Origin: Kribbella italica
GTDB taxonomy: Bacteria; Actinomycetota; Actinomycetes; Propionibacteriales; Kribbellaceae
DNA length: 64,000 nt
Assembly (NCBI RefSeq): GCF_014205135.1
Contig: NZ_JACHMY010000001.1
Coordinates: 2,790,001 to 2,854,000, forward strand
Direction: 5' to 3'
The notes below the pieces were generated by a model. That model did no database searches, was not told the DNA's origin, and was given only the letters and a program-made list of their open reading frames with translations. The position numbers and the translations under genes are program-made. This document shows positions 53,026-64,000 of this stretch, piece by piece; positions within the stretch are counted from its first letter, which is position 1, and each line of letters starts with the position of its first letter.

Positions 53026-53904
53026 TCAGAGTTGGCGGAGGTGGTCGTGGAGGGTGCGGGCGGCGGTGGACATCAGGGACTCGGCGGCGGGTTGGGTGGC
53101 GGCGGGGACGGTGGAGCGGGTGAGGACGGTGACGGCGTACGACGTGCCGTCGGCGTGTTCGGCGACGCCGATCTCGTGGCGGAGGTTGAGGAGGGTGCCG
53201 GTCTTGGAGGACCAGGTGGTGGCGTCGGAGGAGAAGTCGGGGGTCAGGCGCTGGCGGTGGAGGTTGTGGGCCATCAGACTCCTGACAGACGCTGCGATCG
53301 GGGCCGGGATGGCGGACGGGGTCCAGAGGGCTTGCAGCAGGTCGGTGTACGCGCGGGCGCTGCCGGAGCTGGCGCGGGTGGGGTCGAGCTGTGGAATGTT
53401 GCTGGCGGCATCTATTGCGAGGGTGTGGGCGAGGTGGGTCTCGTCGAGGCGGTCGGCGGGGGTGTCGGTGAGGTCGCTCATCGGGTGGCGGACCGAGATG
53501 CCGTCGAGGCCCCAGCTGCGGAGGAGATCGGTGACGTACGACGGTGGCGTGAGGTCGAAGAGCGCGTCGGCCGCCGTACCGTCGCTGAGGCAGGTGCTGA
53601 GGTAGATCAGGTCGTCGATCGCGATCCAGGACGGGTGGCGGAACCGGCTCAGCCCGGTCGGGCCGGGGACGGCGATCTGGCCGGGTGGGACTTCGATCGT
53701 CCGGGCGCCGTCGAGGTCGCCGCGGTGGATGCGTTCGAGGGTGGCCAGCGCCAGCGGGACCTTGACGAGGGAGGCCGACGGGAGTGGTACGTCGGGGTCG
53801 AGGCCGAGCTCGTCGCCGGTCTGCAGATCGCGGACGAGGAGGCCGGCCTCGAGACCACCGTCGGTGAGTTCTTGGCGTACGGCGCGAAGCAGGCTTTCGG
53901 TCAT
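53026..53904 (-). CDS. Serine hydrolase with class A beta-lactamase fold
   Basis: A 292-residue protein with the serine beta-lactamase motif set: SASLVK (Ser-x-x-Lys), LSDGTAAD in the SDN position (Gly for Asn) and SKTGT (KTG). Short, with no signal peptide, so cytoplasmic or a DD-peptidase-like relative. ATG at 53904 with GGAG 7 nt upstream; it overlaps the LysR stop (ATGA), so LysR and hydrolase are co-translated. The change at the SDN Asn and missing export argue against a resistance role. Confidence 0.85.
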   Translation of the reverse strand: MTESLLRAVRQELTDGGLEAGLLVRDLQTGDELGLDPDVPLPSASLVKVPLALATLERIHRGDLDGARTIEVPPGQIAVPGPTGLSRFRHPSWIAIDDLIYLSTCLSDGTAADALFDLTPPSYVTDLLRSWGLDGISVRHPMSDLTDTPADRLDETHLAHTLAIDAASNIPQLDPTRASSGSARAYTDLLQALWTPSAIPAPIAASVRSLMAHNLHRQRLTPDFSSDATTWSSKTGTLLNLRHEIGVAEHADGTSYAVTVLTRSTVPAATQPAAESLMSTAARTLHDHLRQL

Positions 53905-54797
53905 GGTTGTACTCCGAGGCATCGGGCGACGGCGTCGGACAGCTGCGTGTGGAAGAAGTCGACGTCGACCGCGGGGGCTGCGGTGAGGGCGAATCCGCGG
54001 GTCAGGGTGAGGTCGCCGATCGGGCGCCAGGTCAGGCCGAGGCCTGCGGCCTGGTCGGGTGAGCAGAGCAGGAGGTCGCGGGAGCAGAGGGTCTCGGCGA
54101 CGGCGGTGGTCAGGTCGGGGGCGATCGCGACCTGCGTGGGGCGCAGGCCGGCGGCGTCGCGGAGCCGCGTGAGCGGGTCACGGATGTGCGGTACGTCGTC
54201 CTCGGGCTGGATCCAGATCCGCCGCGCGGGCGGGGAGGACGTCCGCGACCGGGCGGTCGTCGTACGGGGTGGGCGCAGGGTGGCAATAAAGACGCGGGTG
54301 ACCTCGAGGTCGCCGGCCAGACCCAAGGGAACCGACCACTGGGACTCGTCGGGCGGGGTGGCCAGCAGGGCGGCTCGGACCTGTTGCGAGTGCAGGAGGT
54401 CGGTTCGTTCGGAGGCGGACGCGACCTGGACTTCCAGTACGACGTCGTGAAGCCGCGCCTCGGCGATCAGCTGGGCCAGCGAGGCGGTGGAGCAGACACC
54501 CGGTACGGCGAGGCGCCACGGGCGCCGCTTGGCGACCTCGGCTTCATGGTCGAGTACGTCGGCGGTGCGGACGAGCTGGCGGGCCGCGGGCAGCAGCTCG
54601 CGACCGAACGGGGTGAGGACGGCTCGGCGGGCCGTGCGTTCGAAGAGGCGTTCGCCGTACCGCTCCTCGAGGGCGGCGACGCGGCGGGACGCGACCGACT
54701 GGGACATCCGCAGCGCGGCGGCGCCCACGGTGAAGCTCCCCCGTTCGCTCACGCTGACGAAGGCGCGACATGCTCCGACCAGATCCACCTGCATCAT
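53901..54797 (-). CDS. LysR-family transcriptional regulator
   Basis: A 298-residue regulator: the N-terminal helix-turn-helix ACRAFVSVSERGSFTVGAAALRMSQSVASRRVAALEERYGERLFERT and a C-terminal effector domain. ATG at 54797 (or 54794). It is divergent from the beta-lactamase gene and coupled to the second serine hydrolase, recalling ampR-ampC layout. The T-N11-A box at 54801-54815 is next to its start. Confidence 0.9.
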   Translation of the reverse strand: MMQVDLVGACRAFVSVSERGSFTVGAAALRMSQSVASRRVAALEERYGERLFERTARRAVLTPFGRELLPAARQLVRTADVLDHEAEVAKRRPWRLAVPGVCSTASLAQLIAEARLHDVVLEVQVASASERTDLLHSQQVRAALLATPPDESQWSVPLGLAGDLEVTRVFIATLRPPRTTTARSRTSSPPARRIWIQPEDDVPHIRDPLTRLRDAAGLRPTQVAIAPDLTTAVAETLCSRDLLLCSPDQAAGLGLTWRPIGDLTLTRGFALTAAPAVDVDFFHTQLSDAVARCLGVQP

Positions 54798-54800
54798 GGT

Positions 54801-54815
54801 ATGCCGAACCAGCAT
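54801..54815. promoter_or_regulatory. LysR-type T-N11-A operator
   Basis: ATGCCGAACCAGCAT has ATGC/GCAT arms around 7 bp and fits T-N11-A. It lies 3 bp upstream of the LysR start, in the divergent region with the beta-lactamase gene. Confidence 0.55.
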
Positions 54816-54912
54816 CAGAACAAGCGTTTGCGCATTGGACCTGCATGGGTCCGGGCGGGTGGAGTAGCGGGGAAGCTCGTCGCGGTGGACGAGCCAGAAC
54901 GGGAGGTCGACC

Positions 54913-55839
54913 ATTCAGCAGAGGACTCGCAGGATCGTCACGACGGTGATCGCGTTGACGGTGGCGCCTGTCGCAGGGTGTGGCGCCGACACCTCGGACA
55001 GCTCCTCCCCCGCAGCACCTGTCAGCAGTACTACTAGTACGGCGACAGCAGCGGCCACGCCGTACACAAGTCAGTTCAAGCAGCTGGAGAAGCAGTTCGA
55101 CGCGCGCCTGGGCGTGTACGCCGTTGATACCGGCAACGGTCAGGAGATCGCCTACAACGCCGACGCCCGCTTCGCCTACGCCTCGACCTTCAAGGCCCTT
55201 GCCTGCGGCGCCGTTCTCCGGCAGAAGAAGCTCCCCGGCATGACCAAGCTGATCAAGTACTCCACAGCGGATCTGGTCCCCAACTCCCCCGTCACCGAGA
55301 AGCACGTCGCGACCGGCATGACGCTGTCGGCGCTCTGCGACGCGACCGTCCGCTACAGCGACAACGCCGCCGCCAATCTCCTCTTCACCGAGCTCGGCGG
55401 CCCCAAGGCACTCGACGCCATCCTGCAGGGCCTCGGCGACACCGTGACCCAGATGGAGAACATCGAACCGACGCTGAGCAACTGGGACCCGAAGAGCACC
55501 AGCGACACCAGTACGCCGCGCGCCTTCGCCAAGAATCTGCGCGCGTACGTGCTCGGCAACGTGCTGGACGCACCGGAGCGCACCCAGCTGACCACCTGGC
55601 TGAAGACGAACACCACCGGCGACACGATGATCCGGGCCGGCTTCCCGAAGGGGTGGGTGATCGGCGACAAGACCGGCTCGGCCTCGACGTACGGCGGCCG
55701 CAACGACATCGCCGTCGTCTGGCCGCCGGGACGGGCGCCGATCGTGGTCGCGGTGTTCTCCAACCGGCGCACGGCCGAGGCGGAGAAGGACGACCGGCTG
55801 GTGGCCGGCGCCGCGAAGGTTGTCGCGTCCACCTTTTAG
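54913..55839 (+). CDS. Lipoprotein class A beta-lactamase, probable ATT start
   Basis: About 308 residues if translation starts at the ATT at 54913, which follows GGGAGG by 6 nt. The ordinary candidate, a GTG at 54946, has no ribosome site and would remove the basic RTRR of the signal peptide. Between the upstream stop (TAG at 54865) and the GTG there is no other start codon in frame. A VAGC lipobox follows. Class A motifs: STFK (Ser-x-x-Lys), YSDNAAAN (SDN), EPTLS for the omega-loop E166 region (Ser where Asn170 is usual), and DKTGS (KTG). Exported and lipid-anchored, it hydrolyses beta-lactams outside the cell. Divergent from LysR. Confidence 0.87.
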   Translation: MQQRTRRIVTTVIALTVAPVAGCGADTSDSSSPAAPVSSTTSTATAAATPYTSQFKQLEKQFDARLGVYAVDTGNGQEIAYNADARFAYASTFKALACGAVLRQKKLPGMTKLIKYSTADLVPNSPVTEKHVATGMTLSALCDATVRYSDNAAANLLFTELGGPKALDAILQGLGDTVTQMENIEPTLSNWDPKSTSDTSTPRAFAKNLRAYVLGNVLDAPERTQLTTWLKTNTTGDTMIRAGFPKGWVIGDKTGSASTYGGRNDIAVVWPPGRAPIVVAVFSNRRTAEAEKDDRLVAGAAKVVASTF

Positions 55840-55931
55840 CGCGGAAACCTGATGAAACAGGCAACAATCTGCCCACGGAAACCCTTCGGACAGGAGGCGT
55901 TCCGCTCTGACCAGCGGGTTCATCCGCTTGC

Positions 55932-55955
55932 GTTTGGCAACGGGTCGGATGGGCA
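55932..55955 (+). promoter_or_regulatory. SigB/SigF-type promoter before the MT0933-like gene
   Basis: GTTT (55932-55935), 15 bp, GGGCA (55951-55955): the same form as the one at 20232. It lies 101 bp before the ATG at 56057. Confidence 0.5.
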
Positions 55956-56056
55956 CCAGACCGTCGTACGACCTGTCAGCAGCGTCCGGTCTCGCTGCCC
56001 TGCGGAGGGGGCGATGAACCGGCCGGGCGCGACAACCAGGAAGGAAGTCCGGCGAC

Positions 56057-56260
56057 ATGGGCGTTTTCGACAACCTCAAGGACAAGGCCACCGGCGCGGT
56101 CGACGACCACGGCGACAAGGTCAGCGACGGGCTCGACAAGGCCGGTGACTTCGCCGACGAGAAGACCGGCGGCGAGCACGGCGACAAGATCGACAAGGGC
56201 ACGGACTTCGCCAAGGACAAGCTCGACGGGCTGGACGGTCAGGACGACGACATCCAGTAG
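56057..56260 (+). CDS. MT0933-like antitoxin / CsbD-like small protein
   Basis: A 67-residue hydrophilic, strongly charged helical protein (MGVFDNLKDKATGAVDDHGDKVSDGLDKAGDFADEKTGGEHGDKI) that fits the MT0933-type antitoxin family of mycobacteria (Rv0909-like). The usual partner is an SRPBCC toxin (Rv0910-like) next to it; there is none adjacent here. It may be a stress protein rather than an antitoxin. AAGGA upstream of the ATG at 56057. Confidence 0.8.
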   Translation: MGVFDNLKDKATGAVDDHGDKVSDGLDKAGDFADEKTGGEHGDKIDKGTDFAKDKLDGLDGQDDDIQ

Positions 56261-56274
56261 CAGCGCCACCTCTC

Positions 56275-56309
56275 GGACGGGCCGCAGGCACCACGCCTGC
56301 GGCCCGTCC
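56275..56309. terminator. Bidirectional terminator hairpin
   Basis: A perfect 15-bp stem (GGACGGGCCGCAGGC with its complement) and a 5-nt loop between two convergent genes. Confidence 0.7.
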
Positions 56310-56315
56310 GCTCGT

Positions 56316-56621
56316 CTACGGCAGCAACGGCCGCATGAACGACCGGTCGTAGCGCAGGACGCAGCCCGACTCGTCGCGGATCCGGTCGGCGGCGACGAAG
56401 TCGGGGTCGACGCCGAAGAGCTGCCGGTACTCCTCGTACGCCGCCAGGCTCGGGAAGCTGAACAGCGCCAGGGCCTTGTCCGACGAACCCTCCGAGGGCA
56501 GGAAGTAGCCGTGGTGGGTCCCGCCGTGCCGGTTGACCAGCTCGATCCAGCGCTGCGCGAACTCCTCGAACTGTGCGATCTTCGCCGGGTCGATGACGTA
56601 CTCGACAACACAGGTGATCAT
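56316..56621 (-). CDS. NIPSNAP-family protein
   Basis: A 101-residue ferredoxin-like barrel protein: ITCVVEYVIDPAKIAQFEEFAQRWIELVNRHGGTHHGYFLPSEG with the family's HHGYF element. ATG at 56621 has no ribosome site; TACTCT 6 nt upstream suggests a leaderless mRNA. Function unknown; divergent from the DksA-like gene. Confidence 0.88.
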   Translation of the reverse strand: MITCVVEYVIDPAKIAQFEEFAQRWIELVNRHGGTHHGYFLPSEGSSDKALALFSFPSLAAYEEYRQLFGVDPDFVAADRIRDESGCVLRYDRSFMRPLLP

Positions 56622-56648
56622 GGGCGCAGAGTACTGAAGGAGATCCGA

Positions 56649-56996
56649 ATGCCACCGGCCGACGACGAGTTGCGCGCGCTGCTCACCGCGGAGCGTGCCC
56701 GGACGGCGGATCGGGTGAGCGCGCTCTCCGGTGATCTCGAGGCGATCGTCGAGGCGTCGCGGCTGGTGTCGACCGACGACGAGCACGATCCGGAGGGGTC
56801 GACGATCGCGTTCGAGCGGTCGCAGACGGGGACGTTCCTGAAGGACGCGCGTCAGCGGTTGGAGGAGTTGGACGGTGCGTTGGGGCGGTTGGAGAGGGGT
56901 GGGTACGGCGTGTGCTCGGACTGCGGACGGCCGATCGCCGTCGAGCGGCTGTTGGCCCGGCCGACGGCGACTGCTTGTATCGAGTGCGCGATCTGA
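56649..56996 (+). CDS. TraR/DksA C4-type zinc-finger protein
   Basis: A 115-residue protein: N-terminal coiled-coil helices and a C-terminal C4 zinc finger, YGVCSDCGRPIAVERLLARPTATACIEC. ATG at 56649, AAGGAG 6 nt upstream. DksA-type proteins bind RNA polymerase at the secondary channel; those lacking the acidic tip residues may not regulate as DksA does. The DQ-type acidic tip is not obvious here. Confidence 0.9.
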   Translation: MPPADDELRALLTAERARTADRVSALSGDLEAIVEASRLVSTDDEHDPEGSTIAFERSQTGTFLKDARQRLEELDGALGRLERGGYGVCSDCGRPIAVERLLARPTATACIECAI

Positions 56997-57064
56997 CCGC
57001 GACTCACCGGGAACCCGACAGAACTGAGTCGGTGGCCGGTACTTGAAGGACGGGTGCTGGTGCA

Positions 57065-57088
57065 CCGGCCTCCCGAGCGGGAGGCCGG
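57065..57088. terminator. Bidirectional terminator hairpin
   Basis: CCGGCCTCCC-GAGC-GGGAGGCCGG, a 10-bp perfect stem between the convergent DksA-like and dioxygenase genes. Confidence 0.65.
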
Positions 57089-57102
57089 CTGATCGGGGTC
57101 GG

Positions 57103-57879
57103 TCAGATCGGGAGTGGCTCGTAGTTGGCGCCGAACGGTGCGTCCGGGCGGGCGAACTCTCCCATCAGGGCGCGGCGCAGGGGTGTCGTGCGCTCGAGGA
57201 ACTCGGGGTCGTTGCCGAAGCGGTCCGCCGCGCGGACCCACGGCGGGCTGTAGACGTAATGAGTGGTGAAGCGGTCGTAATCGCCGTCGTGGCGGAAGGT
57301 CCGGTGCCAGACGCCGTTGTGGAACACCAGCGCGGACCCGGCCTCGGCACAGATGACATGACCGATCCCGATGTCGCCCTTGCTCTGACGGATCGAGTCG
57401 GGCAGCGGGACCCGTGAACGGTGGCTGCCGGGGATCAGTTCCATGTTGCCCATACCGGGCACGGTCTGGTCGGTGAGCAGGTACGACACCCGGAGCTGGA
57501 TCAGCGGCACCGGGTAGCCCAGGTCCTTGAAGTCGAAGGCGGACGATCCGTCCTGGTGCCAGCCGCCGTTGCCCGCGTGCGCGGGTTGCATGGTGTTCCA
57601 GCCGGCCTGCAGCACGAATCGATCGCCGAGCAGTCCCTGCACCTTCGGAAGCACGTCAGGATGGTCGATCAGCCGCTCGAGCGCCGGCTCGCTCTCGTAG
57701 GTCCGCCCGATCTGGCCGAACTCGCGGTCGCGGCTCTCGTGCAGCCGTTGCGAAACGTCGTAGGCCTCGGCCGCCTCCTCCTTGCTCAGGACGTTCGGAA
57801 TGACGAAGTAGCCCCACGACTCGAAGATGAAGCGGTCGGTCTCGGTCAGCTGACCCTTGGCGACGACGGGCTCGAGCAT
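57103..57879 (-). CDS. Phytanoyl-CoA dioxygenase-family protein
   Basis: A 258-residue Fe(II)/2-oxoglutarate-dependent oxygenase of the PhyH family. The iron facial triad is GGWHQDGSS (His-x-Asp) and a distal His in FHNGVWHRTFRH; a PGSHRSRVPL segment lies between. ATG at 57879; ATG 57900 would add seven residues. Typical actinobacterial members hydroxylate natural-product or lipid acyl groups. No biosynthetic cluster is adjacent. Confidence 0.9.
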   Translation of the reverse strand: MLEPVVAKGQLTETDRFIFESWGYFVIPNVLSKEEAAEAYDVSQRLHESRDREFGQIGRTYESEPALERLIDHPDVLPKVQGLLGDRFVLQAGWNTMQPAHAGNGGWHQDGSSAFDFKDLGYPVPLIQLRVSYLLTDQTVPGMGNMELIPGSHRSRVPLPDSIRQSKGDIGIGHVICAEAGSALVFHNGVWHRTFRHDGDYDRFTTHYVYSPPWVRAADRFGNDPEFLERTTPLRRALMGEFARPDAPFGANYEPLPI

Positions 57880-58016
57880 CGGTCGGTCCTCTCTGCGCAC
57901 GGTCGGAAAGGGATTTCCGGATCGTGTCCAAGCTTGCCCGTACGACGCCCGCGGCGCGACCCGAACGCCGGGCCGTCCCGAAGGGTGACCCGGCGTTCAC
58001 ACAGCAACCCGAACCG

Positions 58017-60959
<2,943 letters not shown>

Positions 60960-61177
60960 GTCATCTCCGTTCGTTCCACCCGGCGGCGGGCGGCCGCCGG
61001 AGCGCGGCCGCCGGGGACGGGAGGGCGGGCGACCGGTCCGGACACTGTTGCCCGGGGCCCGGAGCCGAACAATCCGGGCGGCAGTAGGTAGGGGTACGCG
61101 ACTTTTGGACACGCGTGATCGGTTTCCCCTGCCGCCGCCGCGGTCTAGGCTCACTCCACCTGGACCGGGAGCTGCCC

Positions 61178-64000
61178 ATGGCCCGCGCGATCGATCGGTT
61201 GGTCCGAACGAGTTCACCGGTGCTGGTCGGCCGGGAGGCCGAGTTGCGCCTGCTCACCGGCACGGTCGGCCGTGGCGCGTCGGTCGCGCTGATCGAGGGT
61301 GAGGCCGGCATCGGCAAGAGCCGCCTGGTCCGGGAGCTGCTGCAGCAGCCGGAGACCACCGGACTCCACCGGCTGATCGGCTACTGCCAGCCCCTGCGCG
61401 AACCGTTCCCGTACGGCGCAGTGATCGAGGCGCTGAGAGACTTCCCGGAGCGTACAGAGAGCGCTTTCTCGCCGCTCACCGCCGTGCTCCGGCCGCTGCT
61501 GCCGGAGCTGGCCGACCGGTTCCCCGAGGCTCGTCGGCCCGCCGGCGATCCCGCGACCGAGCGGCATCAGGTGTTCCGGGCGGTCCGGGAACTGCTGACG
61601 GCGGCCGGCCCCGCGTTGCTGGTGATCGAGGATCTGCACTGGGCCGACGACGGGTCGCGCCAGCTGCTGCGCTTCCTGATGACCGATCCGCCGGACAACC
61701 TGTCCGTCGTGGTCACCTACCGCCGCGAGGATCTGACCACCGGACCACCACTCGGTACGGCGTACCGGCCGCCCATCGGCCTGCCCAGCGCGATCGTCGC
61801 CCTGGAGCCCCTCGACGTCGCGGGCGTCCGCGCGCTGACCGCCGCGATCCTCGGTGCGGAGACGATCGGCACGGACCTGGCCACGCTGCTCTACCAGCGG
61901 ACCGCGGGCATCCCGTTCGTCGTGGAGGAGGCCGTTCGGACGTTGCCGCAACCGATCGACGGCCGGACGACCCAGCGGTTGCTCGACCACGTCGAGGTGC
62001 CGGCGCTGCTGCGGGACGCGATGAACGAGCGGTTGTCGAGCCTCGCCCCGGAGGCCCGCGCGGTCAGCTGCGCGACCGCGGTGCTCGGCGTACCGGTCAC
62101 GATCGAGCTGCTGGGTGGGATCACCGAGCTGCCGCCGGAGCTCGTCGAGAGAGCGCTCACCGAAGCGCTCTCGGCCGGCGTACTGCGGGAGGCGGGCGAT
62201 GGGCGGTACGCGTACCGGAACGCCCTGGGCCGGCAGGCCGTGTACGACAGCCTGCCAGGTCCGCGTCGCCAGGGACTGCACCGGCGGATCGCGGATCTGC
62301 TCGCCACCGCCGATCCCCAACCGCAGTTGCAGCTGGCCGAGCACAGCCGGCACGCCGGCCGGACCGAGGACTGGCGCCGGTACGCCGAGTCAGCCGCCGA
62401 CCGCGGCACCGAGATCGGCGACACCTCGACCGCGACCCGGCTGCTCCAGCGCCTGCTCGCCGAGCCGGATCTGCCGAGCGCCGCCGTCGACCGGCTCGCC
62501 GCCAAGCTCGGTCTGGCGGCGTACACCGGACTCGACCAGACCGATCCGATGGACACGCTCCGCCGGCTGCTCATCGATCACCGCCTCTCCCCCGCCGTAC
62601 GCGGTGAGGTACGCCTCTACGCCGGTCTGCTGCTGATCCGCGCCGACGGCGGAGTCGCGGCCGGCCGCGCCGAGATCGAACGCGCGATCCCCGATCTCGG
62701 CGCGCGTCCCGACCTGGTGGCCAAGGGCGTCGCGGTGCTGGCGCAGCCCTGGCTCGGTACGGCGTCTCTCGAGCAGACCCGCCGCTGGTCGGTCCGCGCT
62801 GAAGAGGGCCTGCGGACGACGACCGATCCCGTGCTCACCACGTCGCTGCAGGCCAACCTGCTGGCGTCGCGATTGCACGCCGGCGACGGGCGGGTCTGGG
62901 AGGCGTTCGCCGTACTGAACCGGCCGACCGAGGAACCGGCCGAGCAGCGGCAGCTGGCCCGGCTGCACTGCAACCTGGCCGATGCCTGTGCCGCGATCGG
63001 CGATCTGGCGACGGCCGGTGAGCTGCTGCGGAGCGGAATGCAGTTCGCGACGGACTCCGGTGCGCCGTTCGTCGTCAGTACGGCGCGGTCGACGCAGGCC
63101 CGGGTCGATTGGATCACCGGGCAGTGGGCCGGGCTGGACGAGCGGGCCGGGCAGTTGCTCGACGAGTACCGGGATCTGTTCCCGGTGACCAGCGAGGTGT
63201 CGCTCGCCCTGGCCGGGTTGGCGGTCGCACGCGGCGAGTGGGGTGAGGCGGAGGAGCACCTGGCCGCGACTGGTGTGCCTAATCCGGCCGACGCGATTGC
63301 GCCGGTGGCGCTGGGTGGGTTCGCGTTGCAGGCGTGGATGGAGTTGACGCGCGGTCGGCTTCCCGCTGCGGTGGACTCGGCCGAGCGTGGGCTGGGGCTG
63401 CTTCGGCGCAAGCAGGTCTGGGCCTGGGCGGGCGAGATCGTGCCGGCGGCGATGGGCGCGTTGCTTGCCGTCGGACGGCGGGATGACGCGCAGCGGGTGC
63501 TGGATGAGTTGGATCTCGAGGTCGATGGGCTGGATGCGCCGCTGAGCCGGATCGCTGTGGGGTGCGGGCGGGCGCAGGTGGCCGAGGCCGACGGCGATCT
63601 GACGGCAGCGATCGCGCTCTATCGGGCGACTCAGCGGGAGTACGACGAGGTGTTGGCGCCGTACTTCGCTGCCCTGGTCGCCGAGCGGGCGGCGGGCTGT
63701 CAGCTTGTAGTTGAGGAGTCGGTGGGGCTGAGGGAGCTTGCGGTGGTGGCGGATTCGTTCGATCACCTGGGCGCGACGTACGACGCTGCTCGGTGCCGGC
63801 ACGAACTGCGCAGCCGCGGTGCGACGGCGCCGTCGCGGCGAGGGCGCAAGGGGTACGGGACCGAGTTGTCGCCGCGGGAGCAGGAGGTCGCCCGGCTGCT
63901 CGGGAGCGGGCACACGAATCGGGAGATCGCCGAGGTGCTGTTCCTGTCGCCGCGGACGGTGGAGCAGCATGTGGCGAAGGTGTTGCGGAAGCTTGGGGTG
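61178..64000 (+). CDS. LuxR-family LAL regulator (3' end beyond window)
   Basis: 941 codons are present, with the C-terminus cut by the edge. An N-terminal AAA-type ATPase has Walker A GEAGIGKS (residues 41-48) and Walker B LLVIEDLHWAD (about 147-157). A long TPR-like helical middle follows, and the LuxR helix-turn-helix begins at the end (LSPREQEVARLLGSGHTNREIAEVLFLSPRTVEQHV). ATG at 61178. Large ATP-binding LuxR regulators sense maltodextrin-like or other ligands and commonly activate neighbouring genes. Its nearest target is the divergent protease gene. Confidence 0.92.
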   Translation, partial: MARAIDRLVRTSSPVLVGREAELRLLTGTVGRGASVALIEGEAGIGKSRLVRELLQQPETTGLHRLIGYCQPLREPFPYGAVIEALRDFPERTESAFSPLTAVLRPLLPELADRFPEARRPAGDPATERHQVFRAVRELLTAAGPALLVIEDLHWADDGSRQLLRFLMTDPPDNLSVVVTYRREDLTTGPPLGTAYRPPIGLPSAIVALEPLDVAGVRALTAAILGAETIGTDLATLLYQRTAGIPFVVEEAVRTLPQPIDGRTTQRLLDHVEVPALLRDAMNERLSSLAPEARAVSCATAVLGVPVTIELLGGITELPPELVERALTEALSAGVLREAGDGRYAYRNALGRQAVYDSLPGPRRQGLHRRIADLLATADPQPQLQLAEHSRHAGRTEDWRRYAESAADRGTEIGDTSTATRLLQRLLAEPDLPSAAVDRLAAKLGLAAYTGLDQTDPMDTLRRLLIDHRLSPAVRGEVRLYAGLLLIRADGGVAAGRAEIERAIPDLGARPDLVAKGVAVLAQPWLGTASLEQTRRWSVRAEEGLRTTTDPVLTTSLQANLLASRLHAGDGRVWEAFAVLNRPTEEPAEQRQLARLHCNLADACAAIGDLATAGELLRSGMQFATDSGAPFVVSTARSTQARVDWITGQWAGLDERAGQLLDEYRDLFPVTSEVSLALAGLAVARGEWGEAEEHLAATGVPNPADAIAPVALGGFALQAWMELTRGRLPAAVDSAERGLGLLRRKQVWAWAGEIVPAAMGALLAVGRRDDAQRVLDELDLEVDGLDAPLSRIAVGCGRAQVAEADGDLTAAIALYRATQREYDEVLAPYFAALVAERAAGCQLVVEESVGLRELAVVADSFDHLGATYDAARCRHELRSRGATAPSRRGRKGYGTELSPREQEVARLLGSGHTNREIAEVLFLSPRTVEQHVAKVLRKLGV

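Noticed and set aside
52897-54450. 517-codon Gly-rich frame on the plus strand
   Set aside because: Antisense to the LysR and serine hydrolase genes and composed of repeats of Gly, Val, Arg; the minus-strand genes explain this DNA.

Overview
This window comes from a very GC-rich actinobacterium. Supporting signs are heavy G/C third positions, many GTG starts, ATGA/GTGA gene overlaps, leaderless-looking promoters, a mycothione reductase, an actinobacterial-type cytochrome b, GAF-ANTAR regulators, an F420-type LLM oxidoreductase and a SigB/SigF-family sigma factor. The gene mix would suit a soil member of the Nocardioidaceae/Kribbellaceae, but genus is inference. I see no insertion sequence, prophage or CRISPR array.

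Layout. (1) 1-10.1 kb is a defence island. It holds a complete Wadjet-type anti-plasmid operon of the DUF2397/DUF2398/DUF2399/SMC kind (type III), in the order D-A-B-C. Divergent from it is a large gene, cut by the window edge, whose C-terminal part looks like the nuclease-like end of certain defence helicases. (2) 10.2-15.6 kb holds a membrane protein, an NAD(P)-binding protein, a methyltransferase, an intact GAF-ANTAR gene, a frameshifted GAF-ANTAR chimera and a STAS protein. (3) 15.7-20.2 kb is a four-gene SRPBCC/SDR/SRPBCC/phytoene-desaturase-like operon facing a zinc alcohol dehydrogenase. (4) 20.2-31.7 kb is stress and regulatory: a SigF-like sigma factor, an mmpL-qcrB-PPOX-NTF2 operon built on overlapping genes, an ECF-like sigma factor, a MerR/B12-type regulator, small unknown proteins, a CDGSH protein and a decayed iron-redox/VOC remnant. 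(5) 31.7-41.3 kb is mostly transport and redox: a PadR-controlled ABC exporter, a CPBP protease, mycothione reductase, two MFS pumps and a CGNR regulator. (6) 41.4-46.8 kb holds a GAF-ANTAR protein, a secreted ferritin-like protein, a hemerythrin-hydrolase fusion, a cupin and a secreted SGNH hydrolase. (7) 47.2-52.9 kb is regulators with their targets, ending at tRNA-Leu(GAG). (8) 53-64 kb holds two serine beta-lactamase-fold genes around a LysR regulator, a small MT0933-type antitoxin-like protein, a DksA-like protein, a phytanoyl-CoA dioxygenase-like protein, a large exported protein carrying both a subtilisin and a trypsin domain, and a LuxR-family (LAL) regulator running off the right edge.

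The most unusual cross-cutting signal is a short conserved element with core GCTGCCCCAGACC-CGGCGG. It lies 55-69 nt before the chosen start codon of four signalling genes (two GAF-ANTAR, one STAS, one ECF-like sigma). At two of the four sites it sits downstream of a recognisable promoter, so it would be in the mRNA leader. One of those promoters fits the SigB/SigF consensus (GTTT-N15-GGGTA), and two more matches of the form GTTT-N15-GGGCA precede small stress-type genes, so a local general-stress circuit is likely.
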